A DNA stretch of 53,907 bases from an uncultured Geobacteraceae bacterium (lineage in GTDB: Bacteria; Desulfobacterota; Desulfuromonadia; Geobacterales; Pseudopelobacteraceae), in NCBI GenBank assembly GCA_903939115.1, contig CAJAFV010000035.1, positions 1-53,907 on the forward strand, given 5' to 3'. Position 1 is the stretch's first letter; every line of letters starts with the position of its first letter. Both the position numbers and the translations under genes were made by a program. Below, piece after piece: positions 10,502 through 19,585 of this stretch. A model generated the notes under the pieces. It saw nothing but the letters and a program-made list of their open reading frames with translations, had not been told where the DNA came from and searched no databases.

Positions 10502-11167
10502 GTGAATGTTGTCCTTTTTGGACCTCCTGGATCTGGAAAAGGTACTCAGGCCCAGTTTATTGTCGAGAAATATAGTATTCCGCAGATTTCTACTGGTGAT
10601 ATGCTGAGGGCAGCCGTTAAAGCAAACTCTCCAATTGGGGTTTTAGCAAAGTCAATTATGGACTCCGGTGGTCTCGTATCTGACGACATTGTTCTCCAGT
10701 TAGTGAAAGAGCGTGTTTCTCAGGTGGACTGTTTTGATGGTTTTATTCTAGATGGTTTTCCCCGAACAATTCCACAGGCAGATTCACTGATCGTATTATT
10801 GGATTCGCTTGATAAAAAAATTGATTTCGTAATATCTCTAGAAGTTGACGATAAAGAACTTATTTTAAGATTATCGGGAAGAAGAACCTGTCCATCATGT
10901 GGTAAGGGTTATCATATTCTCTATAATAAGCCAGAGAGAGACGGTGTTTGTAACGCCTGTAGTTCTCTGCTTGTCCAGCGAGATGATGATTCCGAAACTA
11001 CGGTTGTTAATCGGCTCAAAGTTTATGAACAGCAAACATCATCTCTTAAATCATATTTTAGTGAGATGGGTCTGTTATATAGCATCTCAGGTACAGGTTC
11101 CATCGATCAAATACAGGGGCAGATCTCGGCTCTGCTAGATATGGGTGGTATTGGTGATCATTCTTAA
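10502..11167 (+). CDS. adk: Adenylate kinase
   Basis: Adenylate kinase of 221 residues (ATP + AMP = 2 ADP). GTG 10502 is chosen because AAGGGAG lies nine bases upstream; a TTG six bases earlier is possible. The P-loop GPPGSGKGT is at residues 7-15, and DGFPRT follows in the AMP-binding part. The lid domain is the long zinc form, with CPSC and CNAC pairs flanking the lid. It lies between secY and map, as in many bacteria. Confidence 0.97.
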   Translation: MNVVLFGPPGSGKGTQAQFIVEKYSIPQISTGDMLRAAVKANSPIGVLAKSIMDSGGLVSDDIVLQLVKERVSQVDCFDGFILDGFPRTIPQADSLIVLLDSLDKKIDFVISLEVDDKELILRLSGRRTCPSCGKGYHILYNKPERDGVCNACSSLLVQRDDDSETTVVNRLKVYEQQTSSLKSYFSEMGLLYSISGTGSIDQIQGQISALLDMGGIGDHS

Positions 11168-11903
11168 ATCTCGTAGAGAGATTGATAGAATGAAGGCTGC
11201 CAGCAGGATAGTTGCTGAAATACTTGAGGGCTTACGATCTTTAGTAGCTCCTGGTATTTCTACTTTCGATCTTGACAGGTATGCCGCTTCAGAAGCTGAT
11301 AAGCGTCATGCTAAATGTGCTTTTCGTGGCTATCACAAATATCCTTACTCTTTGTGTTGTTCGCCTAATGATCAGGTAGTACACGGAATGGCCTCAAAGA
11401 GTCAGCTTAAATCCGGAGACATAATAAGTCTCGATTTTGGCGTAATATATGATGACTTTTATGGCGACGCTGCGGTAACACTACCTGTTGGTATTATTTC
11501 TGATAAAGCTAAGCGATTATTAGCTGTAACTGAAGAATCTTTGTATTGTGCCATACAGATGGCAGTTCCAGGTAACAGATTAGGGGATATATCCTCAGCT
11601 GTTCAGGTATATGTTGAAACCAGGGGATATTCTGTTGTTCGTGATTTTGTAGGTCATGGCATTGGAAGAAGTCTGCATGAAGATCCGCAGATTCCTAATT
11701 ATGGCTCAGCGAATAAAGGTATTAAGCTTAAGTCTGGGATGGTTCTGGCTATAGAACCTATGATAAATGAAAAATCACATGAAGTTAAGGTTCTAGACGA
11801 TAATTGGACAGTTATAACGTGTGATGGTGGTCTGTCTGCTCATTTTGAACATACCATAGCAATTACTGATAACGGACCTGAGATACTGACGCAGATAAGT
11901 TAA
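11154..11903 (+). CDS. map: Methionine aminopeptidase, type I
   Basis: Removes the initiator methionine from new proteins. GTG 11154 gives the family start MIILKSRREIDRM and a length of 249 residues; a GTG nine bases upstream is also in frame. The five metal ligands are all present: two aspartates in LDFGVIYDDFYGDAAV, the histidine of GHGIGRSLHEDP, the glutamate of AIEPM, and the glutamate of HFEHTIAIT. The start overlaps the adk stop by 14 bases, implying coupled translation. Confidence 0.97.
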   Translation: MIILKSRREIDRMKAASRIVAEILEGLRSLVAPGISTFDLDRYAASEADKRHAKCAFRGYHKYPYSLCCSPNDQVVHGMASKSQLKSGDIISLDFGVIYDDFYGDAAVTLPVGIISDKAKRLLAVTEESLYCAIQMAVPGNRLGDISSAVQVYVETRGYSVVRDFVGHGIGRSLHEDPQIPNYGSANKGIKLKSGMVLAIEPMINEKSHEVKVLDDNWTVITCDGGLSAHFEHTIAITDNGPEILTQIS

Positions 11904-11926
11904 TGTAAGTTCTGAAAGGGAGTTTT

Positions 11927-12040
11927 ATGAAAGTTCGTGCTTCTGTAAAAAAGATATGTGACAAGTGTAAAATTGTAAAACGCAAGGGTGTTGTTCGCGT
12001 AATCTGCGACATCCCTAAACATTCACAACGTCAGGGATGA
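11927..12040 (+). CDS. rpmJ: 50S ribosomal protein L36
   Basis: A 37-residue protein, [15 protein letters not shown] and onward, ending HSQRQG. Three cysteines (11, 14, 27) and a histidine near residue 32 form the zinc site of the C+ form of L36. AAAGGGAG stands just upstream of the ATG. It lies 23 bases after map and 22 before rpsM. The translation initiation factor gene infA, often found between map and rpmJ, is absent here. Confidence 0.97.
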   Translation: MKVRASVKKICDKCKIVKRKGVVRVICDIPKHSQRQG

Positions 12041-12062
12041 GTTATTAAAGGGGGTATTTCCA

Positions 12063-12431
12063 TTGGCACGTATTTCAGGTATTGATTTACCAAAAAACAA
12101 GCGAATAGTTATCGCATTAACGTACATTTACGGTATCGGCAACTCATCTGCAGAGCGTATTATTGCAGCAAGCCAGATTAATCCTGATACACGTACTGAT
12201 AAACTCACTGAGACTGAAGTCGCTAAACTTCGTGAAGAAATCGATCGTAATTGTAAAGTCGAAGGCGATTTGCGCCGCGAGATTTCTATGAATATCAAGC
12301 GTCTTATGGATCTCGGTTGTTATAGAGGTTTACGTCATCGTAAGGGACTTCCCTGTAATGGACAGCGGACCAAAACGAATGCTCGTACACGTAAAGGTCC
12401 TGCACGTACAGTTGCAGGTAAGAAGAAATAA
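12063..12431 (+). CDS. rpsM: 30S ribosomal protein S13
   Basis: S13 of 122 residues, first large gene of the alpha operon, in the 30S head contacting tRNAs. It starts with TTG behind AAAGGGGG. Diagnostic parts are [15 protein letters not shown], the YGIG motif, and the C-terminal [28 protein letters not shown] region, of which RGLRHR and [13 protein letters not shown] are near invariant. Confidence 0.98.
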   Translation: MARISGIDLPKNKRIVIALTYIYGIGNSSAERIIAASQINPDTRTDKLTETEVAKLREEIDRNCKVEGDLRREISMNIKRLMDLGCYRGLRHRKGLPCNGQRTKTNARTRKGPARTVAGKKK

Positions 12432-12455
12432 TCCAACTAGCTCTGGAGAATACGA

Positions 12456-12851
12456 ATGGCAAGTCCATCAAAAAAAGTAGTTCGCAAGAAAAAAGAACGT
12501 AAAAATATATCTAATGGTGTTGCTCATATTCAAGCGACTTTCAATAACACAATAATTACTATCACGGATCCGGTTGGTAATGTTGTTGCTTGGTCAACTG
12601 CTGGGGCCAAAGGCTTTAAAGGCTCACGTAAAAGCACTCCATTTGCTGCTCAGATTGCGGCTGAAGACTGTGCTAAGAAAGCACAAGAACATGGAATGCG
12701 CACAGTAGAAGTTTATGTTAAAGGACCGGGGTCCGGACGTGAGTCTGCTCTACGTGCTCTTCAGGCAGCAGGTTTTAGTATCAGTTTTATTAAAGACGTT
12801 ACTCCTATTCCTCATAACGGTTGTCGCCCGCCAAAGAGAAGAAGAGTTTAA
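12456..12851 (+). CDS. rpsK: 30S ribosomal protein S11
   Basis: S11 of 131 residues, part of the 30S platform. It has a basic N terminus, the [16 protein letters not shown] segment, [33 protein letters not shown], and the ending [15 protein letters not shown], all typical. Confidence 0.98.
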   Translation: MASPSKKVVRKKKERKNISNGVAHIQATFNNTIITITDPVGNVVAWSTAGAKGFKGSRKSTPFAAQIAAEDCAKKAQEHGMRTVEVYVKGPGSGRESALRALQAAGFSISFIKDVTPIPHNGCRPPKRRRV

Positions 12852-12884
12852 TATTAATAGTTTCAACTTTTAAGGGGGTTTTCA

Positions 12885-13511
12885 TTGGCTCGATATACAG
12901 GACCTTCATGCCGTTTGTGCAGAAGAGAAAACACAGAATTATTTTTGAAAGGCGATCGTTGCTATACTGACAAGTGTGCAATCAAGCGTCGTAATTACGC
13001 TCCTGGTCAGCATGGACAGGGCAGAACTAAAGTCTCAGCATACGGTACTCAGCTTCGTGAAAAGCAAAAAGTACGACGTATTTACTGTATTCTTGAAAAG
13101 CAGTTTCGTAGTTATTTCAAACTGGCTGACAGGATGAAGGGTGTAACGGGTGAGAACCTGTTATCATTGTTAGAGCGTCGTTTTGATAATGTTGCCTATC
13201 GTCTTGGTTTTGCAAGTTCCCGTTCAGAATCTCGTCAGCTCGTTAGACACGGTCATTTTACAATTAACGGGCGTAAAGTTGATATTCCATCAATTCAGCT
13301 TAAAGCTGGTGATGTTATCGAACTTCGCGAGAAAAGCCGTAAAGTAGTTGCTATTAGCGATTCTCTGGAAGCGGTTGTACGTCGTGGGATTCCACAGTGG
13401 TTAGAGCTAGATCGTGATTCTTTCAAGGGTACACTCAAAGGTGTTCCTACTCGTGAAGATATCACAACACCTATCCAGGAACAGCTCATTGTCGAGCTTT
13501 ACTCAAAGTAA
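12885..13511 (+). CDS. rpsD: 30S ribosomal protein S4, zinc type
   Basis: S4 of 208 residues, a primary assembly protein that in E. coli also represses the alpha operon. It starts with TTG behind AAGGGGG. The N terminus has four cysteines (CRLC, then C and C in RCYTDKC) forming a zinc site. The S4 RNA-binding domain is at about residues 95-160, containing [25 protein letters not shown]. Confidence 0.97.
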   Translation: MARYTGPSCRLCRRENTELFLKGDRCYTDKCAIKRRNYAPGQHGQGRTKVSAYGTQLREKQKVRRIYCILEKQFRSYFKLADRMKGVTGENLLSLLERRFDNVAYRLGFASSRSESRQLVRHGHFTINGRKVDIPSIQLKAGDVIELREKSRKVVAISDSLEAVVRRGIPQWLELDRDSFKGTLKGVPTREDITTPIQEQLIVELYSK

Positions 13512-13576
13512 TTTCTGGAAGCTGCTGATTCTAGTTTTGAACGACAACCGGTTTATTATTTCCGGAGGAGGTAGCA

Positions 13577-14599
13577 ATGTATAAAAACTGGCGAGATCTA
13601 ATTAAGCCGAAACAGTTACAGGTCGAAAAAGAAACACTCACAGCTACTTACGGAAAGTTTTATGCTGAACCTTTTGAGCGTGGTTTTGGTACTACTTTAG
13701 GTAATTCTCTCAGACGTGTTCTGCTTTCTTCGCTTCAGGGCGCTGCTATTACATCACTTAGGATCAAAGGTGTACTGCACGAATTCTCTGCAATACAGGG
13801 AGTCACTGAGGACGTAACAGATATAATTCTAAATCTTAAGGGTGTCAGGCTTAAGTTGCATTCATCCGATTTAGCAACGATTCACTTCAAACATAAAGGT
13901 GTTGGAACTATCACTGCCGGTGATATTGTTTCAAGTCACAATGTTGAAGTTATGAACCCGGATCATTACATAGCTACATGTGGTAAAGACGCAAATCTTG
14001 AAGTCGAGTTGACTGTAAAGATGGGTAAGGGGTACGTTTCTGCTGACCGTAACCGCGACGAGAAGTCTCCGGTAGGTACTATACCTATTGACTCAATTTA
14101 CACACCCATCAAAAAAGTAAATTTCTCAGTTACAAATGCTCGTATTGGCCAGATGACCGACTATGATAAGCTCAATCTTGAAGTCTGGACAGATGGGAGT
14201 GTTAAACCTGAAGATGCTGTGGCCTATGCAGCTAAAATATTGAAAGAACAACTATCTATTTTTATCAATTTTGATGAAGAATTTGAACCACAAGTTGATG
14301 AAGAGTCTCAGGAAGATAAAGACAAAGTAAATGAAAATCTTTATCGCACTGTAGAAGAGCTTGAACTTTCTGTTCGCTCTGCTAATTGTTTAAAAAATGC
14401 CGGTATCAAACTTATCGGTGAGTTAGTTACGAAATCCGAGTCTGAAATGTTAAAGACTCAAAATTTTGGTCGCAAGTCATTAAACGAAATAAAAGATATA
14501 CTTTCGGATATGGGTTTAACGTTCGGAATGAAAATTGATAGTTTTCCAGATCCTGAGTTAATGACTCGGTTACGTGGCGAGCAAAAAGAAGAAGAGTAA
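13577..14599 (+). CDS. rpoA: RNA polymerase alpha subunit
   Basis: Alpha subunit of 340 residues. The N-terminal assembly domain has [20 protein letters not shown] near residue 35. An acidic linker follows at about 230-255, then the C-terminal domain with [15 protein letters not shown], the DNA- and activator-binding segment, and the [13 protein letters not shown] [11 protein letters not shown] motif. AGGAGG precedes the ATG. A 65-base gap separates it from rpsD, longer than most in this array. Confidence 0.98.
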   Translation: MYKNWRDLIKPKQLQVEKETLTATYGKFYAEPFERGFGTTLGNSLRRVLLSSLQGAAITSLRIKGVLHEFSAIQGVTEDVTDIILNLKGVRLKLHSSDLATIHFKHKGVGTITAGDIVSSHNVEVMNPDHYIATCGKDANLEVELTVKMGKGYVSADRNRDEKSPVGTIPIDSIYTPIKKVNFSVTNARIGQMTDYDKLNLEVWTDGSVKPEDAVAYAAKILKEQLSIFINFDEEFEPQVDEESQEDKDKVNENLYRTVEELELSVRSANCLKNAGIKLIGELVTKSESEMLKTQNFGRKSLNEIKDILSDMGLTFGMKIDSFPDPELMTRLRGEQKEEE

Positions 14600-14637
14600 T
14601 TTATTATCTAGGTTTTGACTAGAAAGGAATCTTATAT

Positions 14638-15090
14638 ATGCGTCATGGTAATGCAGGCAGAAGATTAGGCAGGAAAACAAGTCATCGCGTGGCGATGTTC
14701 AGGAACATGGTTACTTCCCTACTTGAACATGGAAAAATTACGACGACAGATGCTAAAGCAAAAGAAATTCGCGTGGTCGCAGAGCGGATGATTACTCTCG
14801 GTAAGCGTGGAGACCTTCATTCCATGCGCTTGGCTGCTGCTGTAATACGCGAGAAATCTATTGTAACTAAGTTGTTTACAACTATTGCACCATGTTATAA
14901 AGAGCGGCTTGGTGGCTATACCAGGATTATTAAGCTTGGTGTCCGCCAGGGCGATGCCGCACCGCTTTCTTTAATTGAGCTTGTTGAAGCCGAAATGAAG
15001 CCTTCAAAGGCTAAGTTAACTCCGGTCAAACCTAAACCTGTAGCTCCTGTAATCACTGAGGTTGAAGTTGCTAGTGAGCCTGCTGCTTAA
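14638..15090 (+). CDS. rplQ: 50S ribosomal protein L17 with C-terminal extension
   Basis: L17 of 150 residues. The first 115 or so match the family, starting [17 protein letters not shown], and then [22 protein letters not shown]. About 30 residues beyond the usual end form a low-complexity tail rich in proline, lysine and valine and ending in an acidic and alanine-rich stretch, probably disordered. It is the last gene of the array and is followed by a strong terminator. Confidence 0.97.
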   Translation: MRHGNAGRRLGRKTSHRVAMFRNMVTSLLEHGKITTTDAKAKEIRVVAERMITLGKRGDLHSMRLAAAVIREKSIVTKLFTTIAPCYKERLGGYTRIIKLGVRQGDAAPLSLIELVEAEMKPSKAKLTPVKPKPVAPVITEVEVASEPAA

Positions 15091-15117
15091 AGATATTCTC
15101 TAAAACTATAGTGAATA

Positions 15118-15157
15118 AGCAGAAACGGCGTGGATTTTACACGCCGTTTCTGCTTTT
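15118..15157. terminator. Bidirectional terminator between rplQ and the MerR gene
   Basis: A perfect 15-base-pair stem, left arm 15118-15132 (AGCAGAAACGGCGTG) and right arm 15140-15154, with a seven-base loop. T runs follow on the + strand, and the A/T-rich flank serves the - strand. It ends the ribosomal operon and meets the converging MerR gene, which stops 20 bases beyond. Confidence 0.93.
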
Positions 15158-15173
15158 CTGCTACTTGGTATAG

Positions 15174-15572
15174 TCAATTGTTGTTTAATTTCGTCGACAT
15201 ACGTTGGCGGTATTCTACAATGTCCTTTCGTAACGAAGCCATTCGGGCCATTTTTTCATCAACTAGATTGATATGTTTGTCTAGAGTCTGCACGAGCGCC
15301 GGAATCATGCGATCAGTTCTTTTAACCTCGCCATACGCGGTATAGAGATCTTGGAGTTCTTGAATTGTAAGGCCAAGCTCTTTAAGTTTTATAATAAAAC
15401 GGACTCTTTTAACAATATCTTGAGAGTAGAAACGGTTGCTGCCGTCTGACCGCGGAGCCGCTTCAATTATCCCAGCTTCTTCCCAATACCGCAACGTTCT
15501 GGTCGTGAGATTCAAACTCTTTGCCAGGTCTCCAATTGAAACCAGTTCTTCGTTTCCGCTTGATGAATTCAT
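15174..15572 (-). CDS. MerR-family transcriptional regulator, LiuR-like candidate
   Basis: A 132-residue MerR-type regulator. The winged helix-turn-helix is at about residues 11-80: SIGDLAKSLNLTTRTLRYWEEAGII, then GSNRFYSQDIVKRVRFI and LGLTIQEL. A coiled-coil dimerisation helix follows. There is no cysteine anywhere in the protein, so it is not a metal or redox sensor of the MerR/SoxR kind; small size and gene context recall LiuR, the MerR-family regulator of branched-chain amino acid degradation known in other proteobacteria. It is the last gene of the - strand operon, 44 bases after the stress-protein gene. That it controls the adjacent catabolic genes is inference. Confidence 0.85.
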   Translation of the reverse strand: MNSSSGNEELVSIGDLAKSLNLTTRTLRYWEEAGIIEAAPRSDGSNRFYSQDIVKRVRFIIKLKELGLTIQELQDLYTAYGEVKRTDRMIPALVQTLDKHINLVDEKMARMASLRKDIVEYRQRMSTKLNNN

Positions 15573-15616
15573 AATAGTCCCTGTTTTACTGCATCTGGAA
15601 AGTACGGGTAAAGTTA

Positions 15617-16420
15617 CTAATGTGACATCAAAACAGGCGCTGTAAGGTGTTTAAGTACATGTTGGGCGACCGGACTAAGCTCAAGTTTTCCTCTTCGATT
15701 TGGTGCAAAAGCACCCATAACAAGTAAGTCGATCTTTTTTTCACAAATGTTATTTAAGAGCATATCTCCAATTGGAAAATCCCCCGAACTAATAACGTCA
15801 ATGGTCACGTTAATCTCATGTTTCAGAAGAAATGCTTTAACAGACTCTACGGTGGCATCATCAACATCATGTGTCTTTTTGCCTTCCATAATGACAACAG
15901 AGTGAGCTTTGTGCATATGAGGCAGAGCATCGTTAACGGCCCTGATCGACTCGCGCCCTGCTTTCCATGCAACCATAATCCTGTCACCGGCAGTTTTAAA
16001 CGTGCCGGAATACGGTATTACCAGAACCGGTCTTCCGCTAGATAAAATAACACGCTCCACAAGGTTGGTTGGTATGTTAATAGTGGGTGCAGCGAGATTC
16101 ACTTGTCCAACAATCAGCAGATCCGTGTAATATGCATACATGGTAATTAAATCGCTGATATTTGATCCCATTATTGAGCAGTCTTGAAAAATCCATTCAG
16201 ATGCAATGCCGGCCTCAGACGTTTTGTCCAAGAACTGCTGCTCTACCTTCTTGCTGTCAGTTTTTTCTCCAATACCACTTGGCTCGTAGAACAAGTGTGT
16301 AATCAGGTATAAGCCGCGAAGGCGTGCGCCATGTTTCCGGGCAAACGCAATAGCTACATCAAGCCTTGGTGCAGACGAGGCTGAATTGTCAAGATGTACT
16401 AAAATATCCCTGATTCCCAT
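15617..16420 (-). CDS. Tandem universal stress protein (UspA family)
   Basis: A cytoplasmic protein of 267 residues made of two Usp domains, roughly 1-140 and 145-267. The first begins IRDILVHLDNS; the second starts DRIMVAWKAGRES and carries the nucleotide-binding glycine pattern MGAFAPNRRGK followed by a VLKHLTAPVLMSH end. The first domain lacks a clear glycine-rich loop and may not bind ATP. AAGGAG precedes the ATG. It sits between the LivF gene and the MerR gene with gaps of 27 and 44 bases, so it is likely part of the transporter operon. Its task is unknown; a role in sensing energy state during acid catabolism is possible. Confidence 0.88.
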   Translation of the reverse strand: MGIRDILVHLDNSASSAPRLDVAIAFARKHGARLRGLYLITHLFYEPSGIGEKTDSKKVEQQFLDKTSEAGIASEWIFQDCSIMGSNISDLITMYAYYTDLLIVGQVNLAAPTINIPTNLVERVILSSGRPVLVIPYSGTFKTAGDRIMVAWKAGRESIRAVNDALPHMHKAHSVVIMEGKKTHDVDDATVESVKAFLLKHEINVTIDVISSGDFPIGDMLLNNICEKKIDLLVMGAFAPNRRGKLELSPVAQHVLKHLTAPVLMSH

Positions 16421-16447
16421 ATAAAGCTCCTTAGGCTGATATACAGA

Positions 16448-17239
16448 TTATAACCAGCGTTTACGCCGTTTATAACTCTTTAATTCCCGATAGCTTTTCT
16501 TTTCTTTGCCTTCGCCCATGCCGAGGTAAAATTCTTTGACGTCATTATTCGACTTCATCTGCTCAGTGGTGCCGCTCATCGCAACGCGACCACCCTCCAT
16601 AATGTAGGCATAATCACAGATACTGAAGGCGATATTGGCATTCTGCTCAACTAACAGTATGGTGGTTTTCTCTTCAGTATTGATTTTTTTTATCAGCTGA
16701 AAAATTTCTTGAACGAGCAGTGGTGCAATACCAAGTGACGGCTCATCGAGCAGCATCAATCTGGGTCTCGCCATTAGAGCCCTGCCGATCGCGAGCATCT
16801 GCTGCTCTCCTCCGCTCAGGAATCCTGATAACTGGTTGCGTCGTTCACGTAATCGGGGAAAATAATCGTAGACAAGCTCTTTATCGCGTTTGAATCCTGC
16901 TGAATCTTTGCGGGTGTGCCCACCGACCGTCAGGTTCTCGTCAATAGTTAGATCTTCGAAAACTCTTCGCCCTTCCATAACCTGAAAGATACCTTTTCGG
17001 ACGATATCTTCCGGGTCTAAATTATTGATCCGTTCACCCATAAAATCGATTGAACCGGCTGAGACTTCTCCCTCTTCTGATTTCAGGAGTCCGGATATAG
17101 CCTTGAGTGTTGTGCTTTTTCCCGCGCCATTAGCACCGAGGAGTGCCACAATCTTTCCCTCCGGGACATGGAGTGAGAGGCCCTTAAGCACTAAAATTAC
17201 ACGATTATAGATGACTTCTGCATTACTGATGGTCAGCAT
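16448..17239 (-). CDS. livF: Branched-chain-type ABC transporter ATPase (LivF-like)
   Basis: ATP-binding subunit of 263 residues. The Walker A is GANGAGKST near residue 34, the signature LSGGEQQMLAIGRAL near 140, and the Walker B LMLLDEPSLGIAP follows. The C terminus has about 25 additional basic residues (KSYKRRKRW), a tail seen in LivF homologues that sit beside acyl-CoA ligases rather than in classic leucine transporters. It pairs with the LivG-type ATPase encoded at 22405-23181. A hairpin upstream probably lowers its expression relative to the binding protein. Confidence 0.93.
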   Translation of the reverse strand: MLTISNAEVIYNRVILVLKGLSLHVPEGKIVALLGANGAGKSTTLKAISGLLKSEEGEVSAGSIDFMGERINNLDPEDIVRKGIFQVMEGRRVFEDLTIDENLTVGGHTRKDSAGFKRDKELVYDYFPRLRERRNQLSGFLSGGEQQMLAIGRALMARPRLMLLDEPSLGIAPLLVQEIFQLIKKINTEEKTTILLVEQNANIAFSICDYAYIMEGGRVAMSGTTEQMKSNNDVKEFYLGMGEGKEKKSYRELKSYKRRKRWL

Positions 17240-17261
17240 GGTGGCGTGCCTCGTGTTTGAA

Positions 17262-17286
17262 AAAGGGGGGCAAAATGCCCCCCCTT
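17262..17286 (-). terminator. Intra-operon attenuating hairpin after the binding-protein gene
   Basis: Read on the - strand, a run of G, then GCATTTTGC, then a run of C form an eight-base-pair GC stem followed by TTTTT. It lies just after the substrate-binding protein gene and just before livF, the usual place for a partial terminator that keeps the periplasmic protein in excess over the ATPase. Confidence 0.75.
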
Positions 17287-17302
17287 AAAATATGCTTTTT
17301 GA

Positions 17303-18484
17303 TTACAGACCCAGCCACTCTTTCTTGCGGAGAGTTTCCATATCAGCTACCTTCGTCATTTTACCATCCTTGATCATGTAAACCGTGGTCTTGGTGGTCG
17401 GACGGTGATCTGTAGATGTGTACGTGATTGGAGGTACCAGGCCACCGGTTTCGAAATTTCTAAGGGTTTCAAGCGCATTCTTTACGCCTTCTCCAGTAAG
17501 TTGCTTGTTCTTGTCGGCGATTCTGAGCCCTTCAGCCCAGACCAGCGCATACGCCCATCCTCTTACATACATCGAATCGCGTTGCTCCTTTGAGGGATGC
17601 TTCTTGTCCCATTCAAAGATCTGCTTCATGCCGGGAACGTTGACGCCATATGGAACATTTGTAGTCATTCCGTAGACGCCTTCAGCTGCTTCTTTGGCAA
17701 GTTTAGGGAGCGCTTCGGTCATGCCGTAGTTCCCAAGGAAGAAGATGGTTTTGATGCCGAGTTTTTTTGCGTCTTTGAGCAGATTCGCGCAGGGAGCAAC
17801 GGTTGTCTGAACATACGCATAGTCCGGATTCTTCTTCTGCATGCTGAGTAGATTGGACGTCACATCCTGGACGGGAGCCGGAATAATCTCTTCATGCACC
17901 AGTTCAATGCCCAACTCTCTGGCATATTGCCTGCCTGCCTCGATTGGTGCCTTGCCAAAACCGTGGTTAGGGTAGATAAAGGCAACCTTTGCGGGAGTTT
18001 TGCCTTTCCAGTTCTTTTTGACAAAATCGAGGAAGCCTCTGATCTGGTCAGAATAGCTCGCCCCGACAAAAAAGTTATACGGCGTTTTTGATGGATCTGT
18101 CAGATGCCCTGAATATGATGCGGAAAGATAGGGAATTTTGTCTTTAGCAATGGTGTCTTTGAGTGCTTCTGTATCCCCAGTCCCCCATCCGTTAATCATA
18201 ACAACTTTATCCGACTCGACAAATTTCTTGTATGCAGCTGTTGCCTGTGGAATTTTGTACGCATAGTCGACATTTATCAGATCAATTTTTTTGCCGTTGA
18301 CGCCACCCTTCTCATTGATTGAGGCGATTGCATCTTGTACGCCGTCAGCAAAAGGCTTGCTCACGTCTGCCGTGACTCCGGTCAGATCCCATAATCCTCC
18401 GACCTTGATTGTCTCCGCTGCAAAAGATGTTGATGCGACTGTTACAACTGCTGCGACTGCTGCCAGAACTTTTACGATTTTCAT
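17303..18484 (-). CDS. Periplasmic substrate-binding protein of the ABC transporter
   Basis: A 393-residue protein with a clear signal peptide, MKIVKVLAAVAAVVTVASTSFA, and cleavage expected before AETIK. The mature part matches the type I periplasmic binding fold of the Leu/Ile/Val family (VGGLWDLTGVTADVSKPFADGVQDAI at the N terminus). The ligand is not certain. Because the operon encodes an acyl-CoA ligase between its transporter genes, a carboxylic acid is at least as likely as an amino acid. An ideal GGGAGGT site lies upstream. It lies 27 bases after livM. Confidence 0.92.
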   Translation of the reverse strand: MKIVKVLAAVAAVVTVASTSFAAETIKVGGLWDLTGVTADVSKPFADGVQDAIASINEKGGVNGKKIDLINVDYAYKIPQATAAYKKFVESDKVVMINGWGTGDTEALKDTIAKDKIPYLSASYSGHLTDPSKTPYNFFVGASYSDQIRGFLDFVKKNWKGKTPAKVAFIYPNHGFGKAPIEAGRQYARELGIELVHEEIIPAPVQDVTSNLLSMQKKNPDYAYVQTTVAPCANLLKDAKKLGIKTIFFLGNYGMTEALPKLAKEAAEGVYGMTTNVPYGVNVPGMKQIFEWDKKHPSKEQRDSMYVRGWAYALVWAEGLRIADKNKQLTGEGVKNALETLRNFETGGLVPPITYTSTDHRPTTKTTVYMIKDGKMTKVADMETLRKKEWLGL

Positions 18485-18511
18485 ACGTACCTCCCTTTCT
18501 GTGTTGTGATG

Positions 18512-19555
18512 CTAGTGTGAGAATGGGTAAAGCTTCCAATAACTCTTGATGCTATGCCAGCGGGATGCCATGCCGGCAGGCTCAAAAAGAATGAAAATAA
18601 CGACTATAAGACCGAAAATAAGCTCCTTCATTGCAGCCAGTTTCGCAACCAGTAACGGAAAAGATCCGGCCAATGCCGACGTTGACAGTCTGAGCAGTTC
18701 GGGGAGCAGCGTAATAAAAACTGCCCCATAGATGGAGCCGAGAATGCTGCCGAGGCCGCCAATAATTATCATGCCAAGATAGTCGATTGCTACCGTAACC
18801 GGAAACGTTTCCGGAGAAATTATTTTTGCCTGATAGGCCATGAGGGCCCCGGCAACGCCGACATAAAAAGAGCTGATGCCAAAGGAGAGCAGTTTGTATT
18901 TCAGGATATTTACACCCATTACCTCTGCTGAAATGGCTTGATCTCTAATGGCGACAAACGCTTTCCCTACTTTGGTGCGAAAGAGGTTTTTGGCAAATAG
19001 TACCGCCATGACCGTAATAACAAAAATGAGGAAGAAGAGCCTGACGTCGGTGTCAAAAGCAAAACTGCCTAATTTTGGCGCTGGAATGGAGAGGCCGGCC
19101 ACTCCGCCGGTTACGGACTCCCATTTAACGATCAGGAATTCCACGATAAAATGGGCCGCCAGAGTCGCCATGGCCAGATAAAGTCCCTTGATGCGCAAGG
19201 AAGGAATTCCGACAAACATGCCGAAGAACGCAGTGGTCAGCCCAGCCAAAGGAATGCAGAGATAGAACGGCATCCCGAACTTGGTGCCAAAGTAACCGCT
19301 GGAGAAAGCGCCAATAGCCATGAAAGCCGCATTGCCGAGCGAGATCTGGCCGGTGAACCCGGTCAGTATGTTGAGACCGATCGCTCCAATAACAGCGATA
19401 CCGATGCGGTTAACGATATCAAGCAGATAACCGGGAGTGTAAAGTGGCAGAGAAAATAACAGACAGAGAAAAAGTCCCAGCATTACACGGGCACTGTTAG
19501 ACTCAAAGATTGTCATGTCTGCTGAATATGAAGTTTTGAAATCACCGCAACGCAT
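18512..19555 (-). CDS. livM: ABC transporter permease (LivM-like)
   Basis: An inner-membrane permease of 347 residues with eight or more hydrophobic segments. The family segment GLNILTGFTGQISLGNAAFMAIGAF is at about residues 58-82 and the coupling region AIRDQAISAEVMGVNILKYKL near 230. ATG 19555 has a GTGAGG site; a second ATG at 19516 has none and is less likely. With LivH it forms the membrane channel of the transporter. Confidence 0.92.
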   Translation of the reverse strand: MRCGDFKTSYSADMTIFESNSARVMLGLFLCLLFSLPLYTPGYLLDIVNRIGIAVIGAIGLNILTGFTGQISLGNAAFMAIGAFSSGYFGTKFGMPFYLCIPLAGLTTAFFGMFVGIPSLRIKGLYLAMATLAAHFIVEFLIVKWESVTGGVAGLSIPAPKLGSFAFDTDVRLFFLIFVITVMAVLFAKNLFRTKVGKAFVAIRDQAISAEVMGVNILKYKLLSFGISSFYVGVAGALMAYQAKIISPETFPVTVAIDYLGMIIIGGLGSILGSIYGAVFITLLPELLRLSTSALAGSFPLLVAKLAAMKELIFGLIVVIFILFEPAGMASRWHSIKSYWKLYPFSH

Positions 19556-19585
19556 AGAGCCTCACTTGTCTGAAAACGGAACTGT

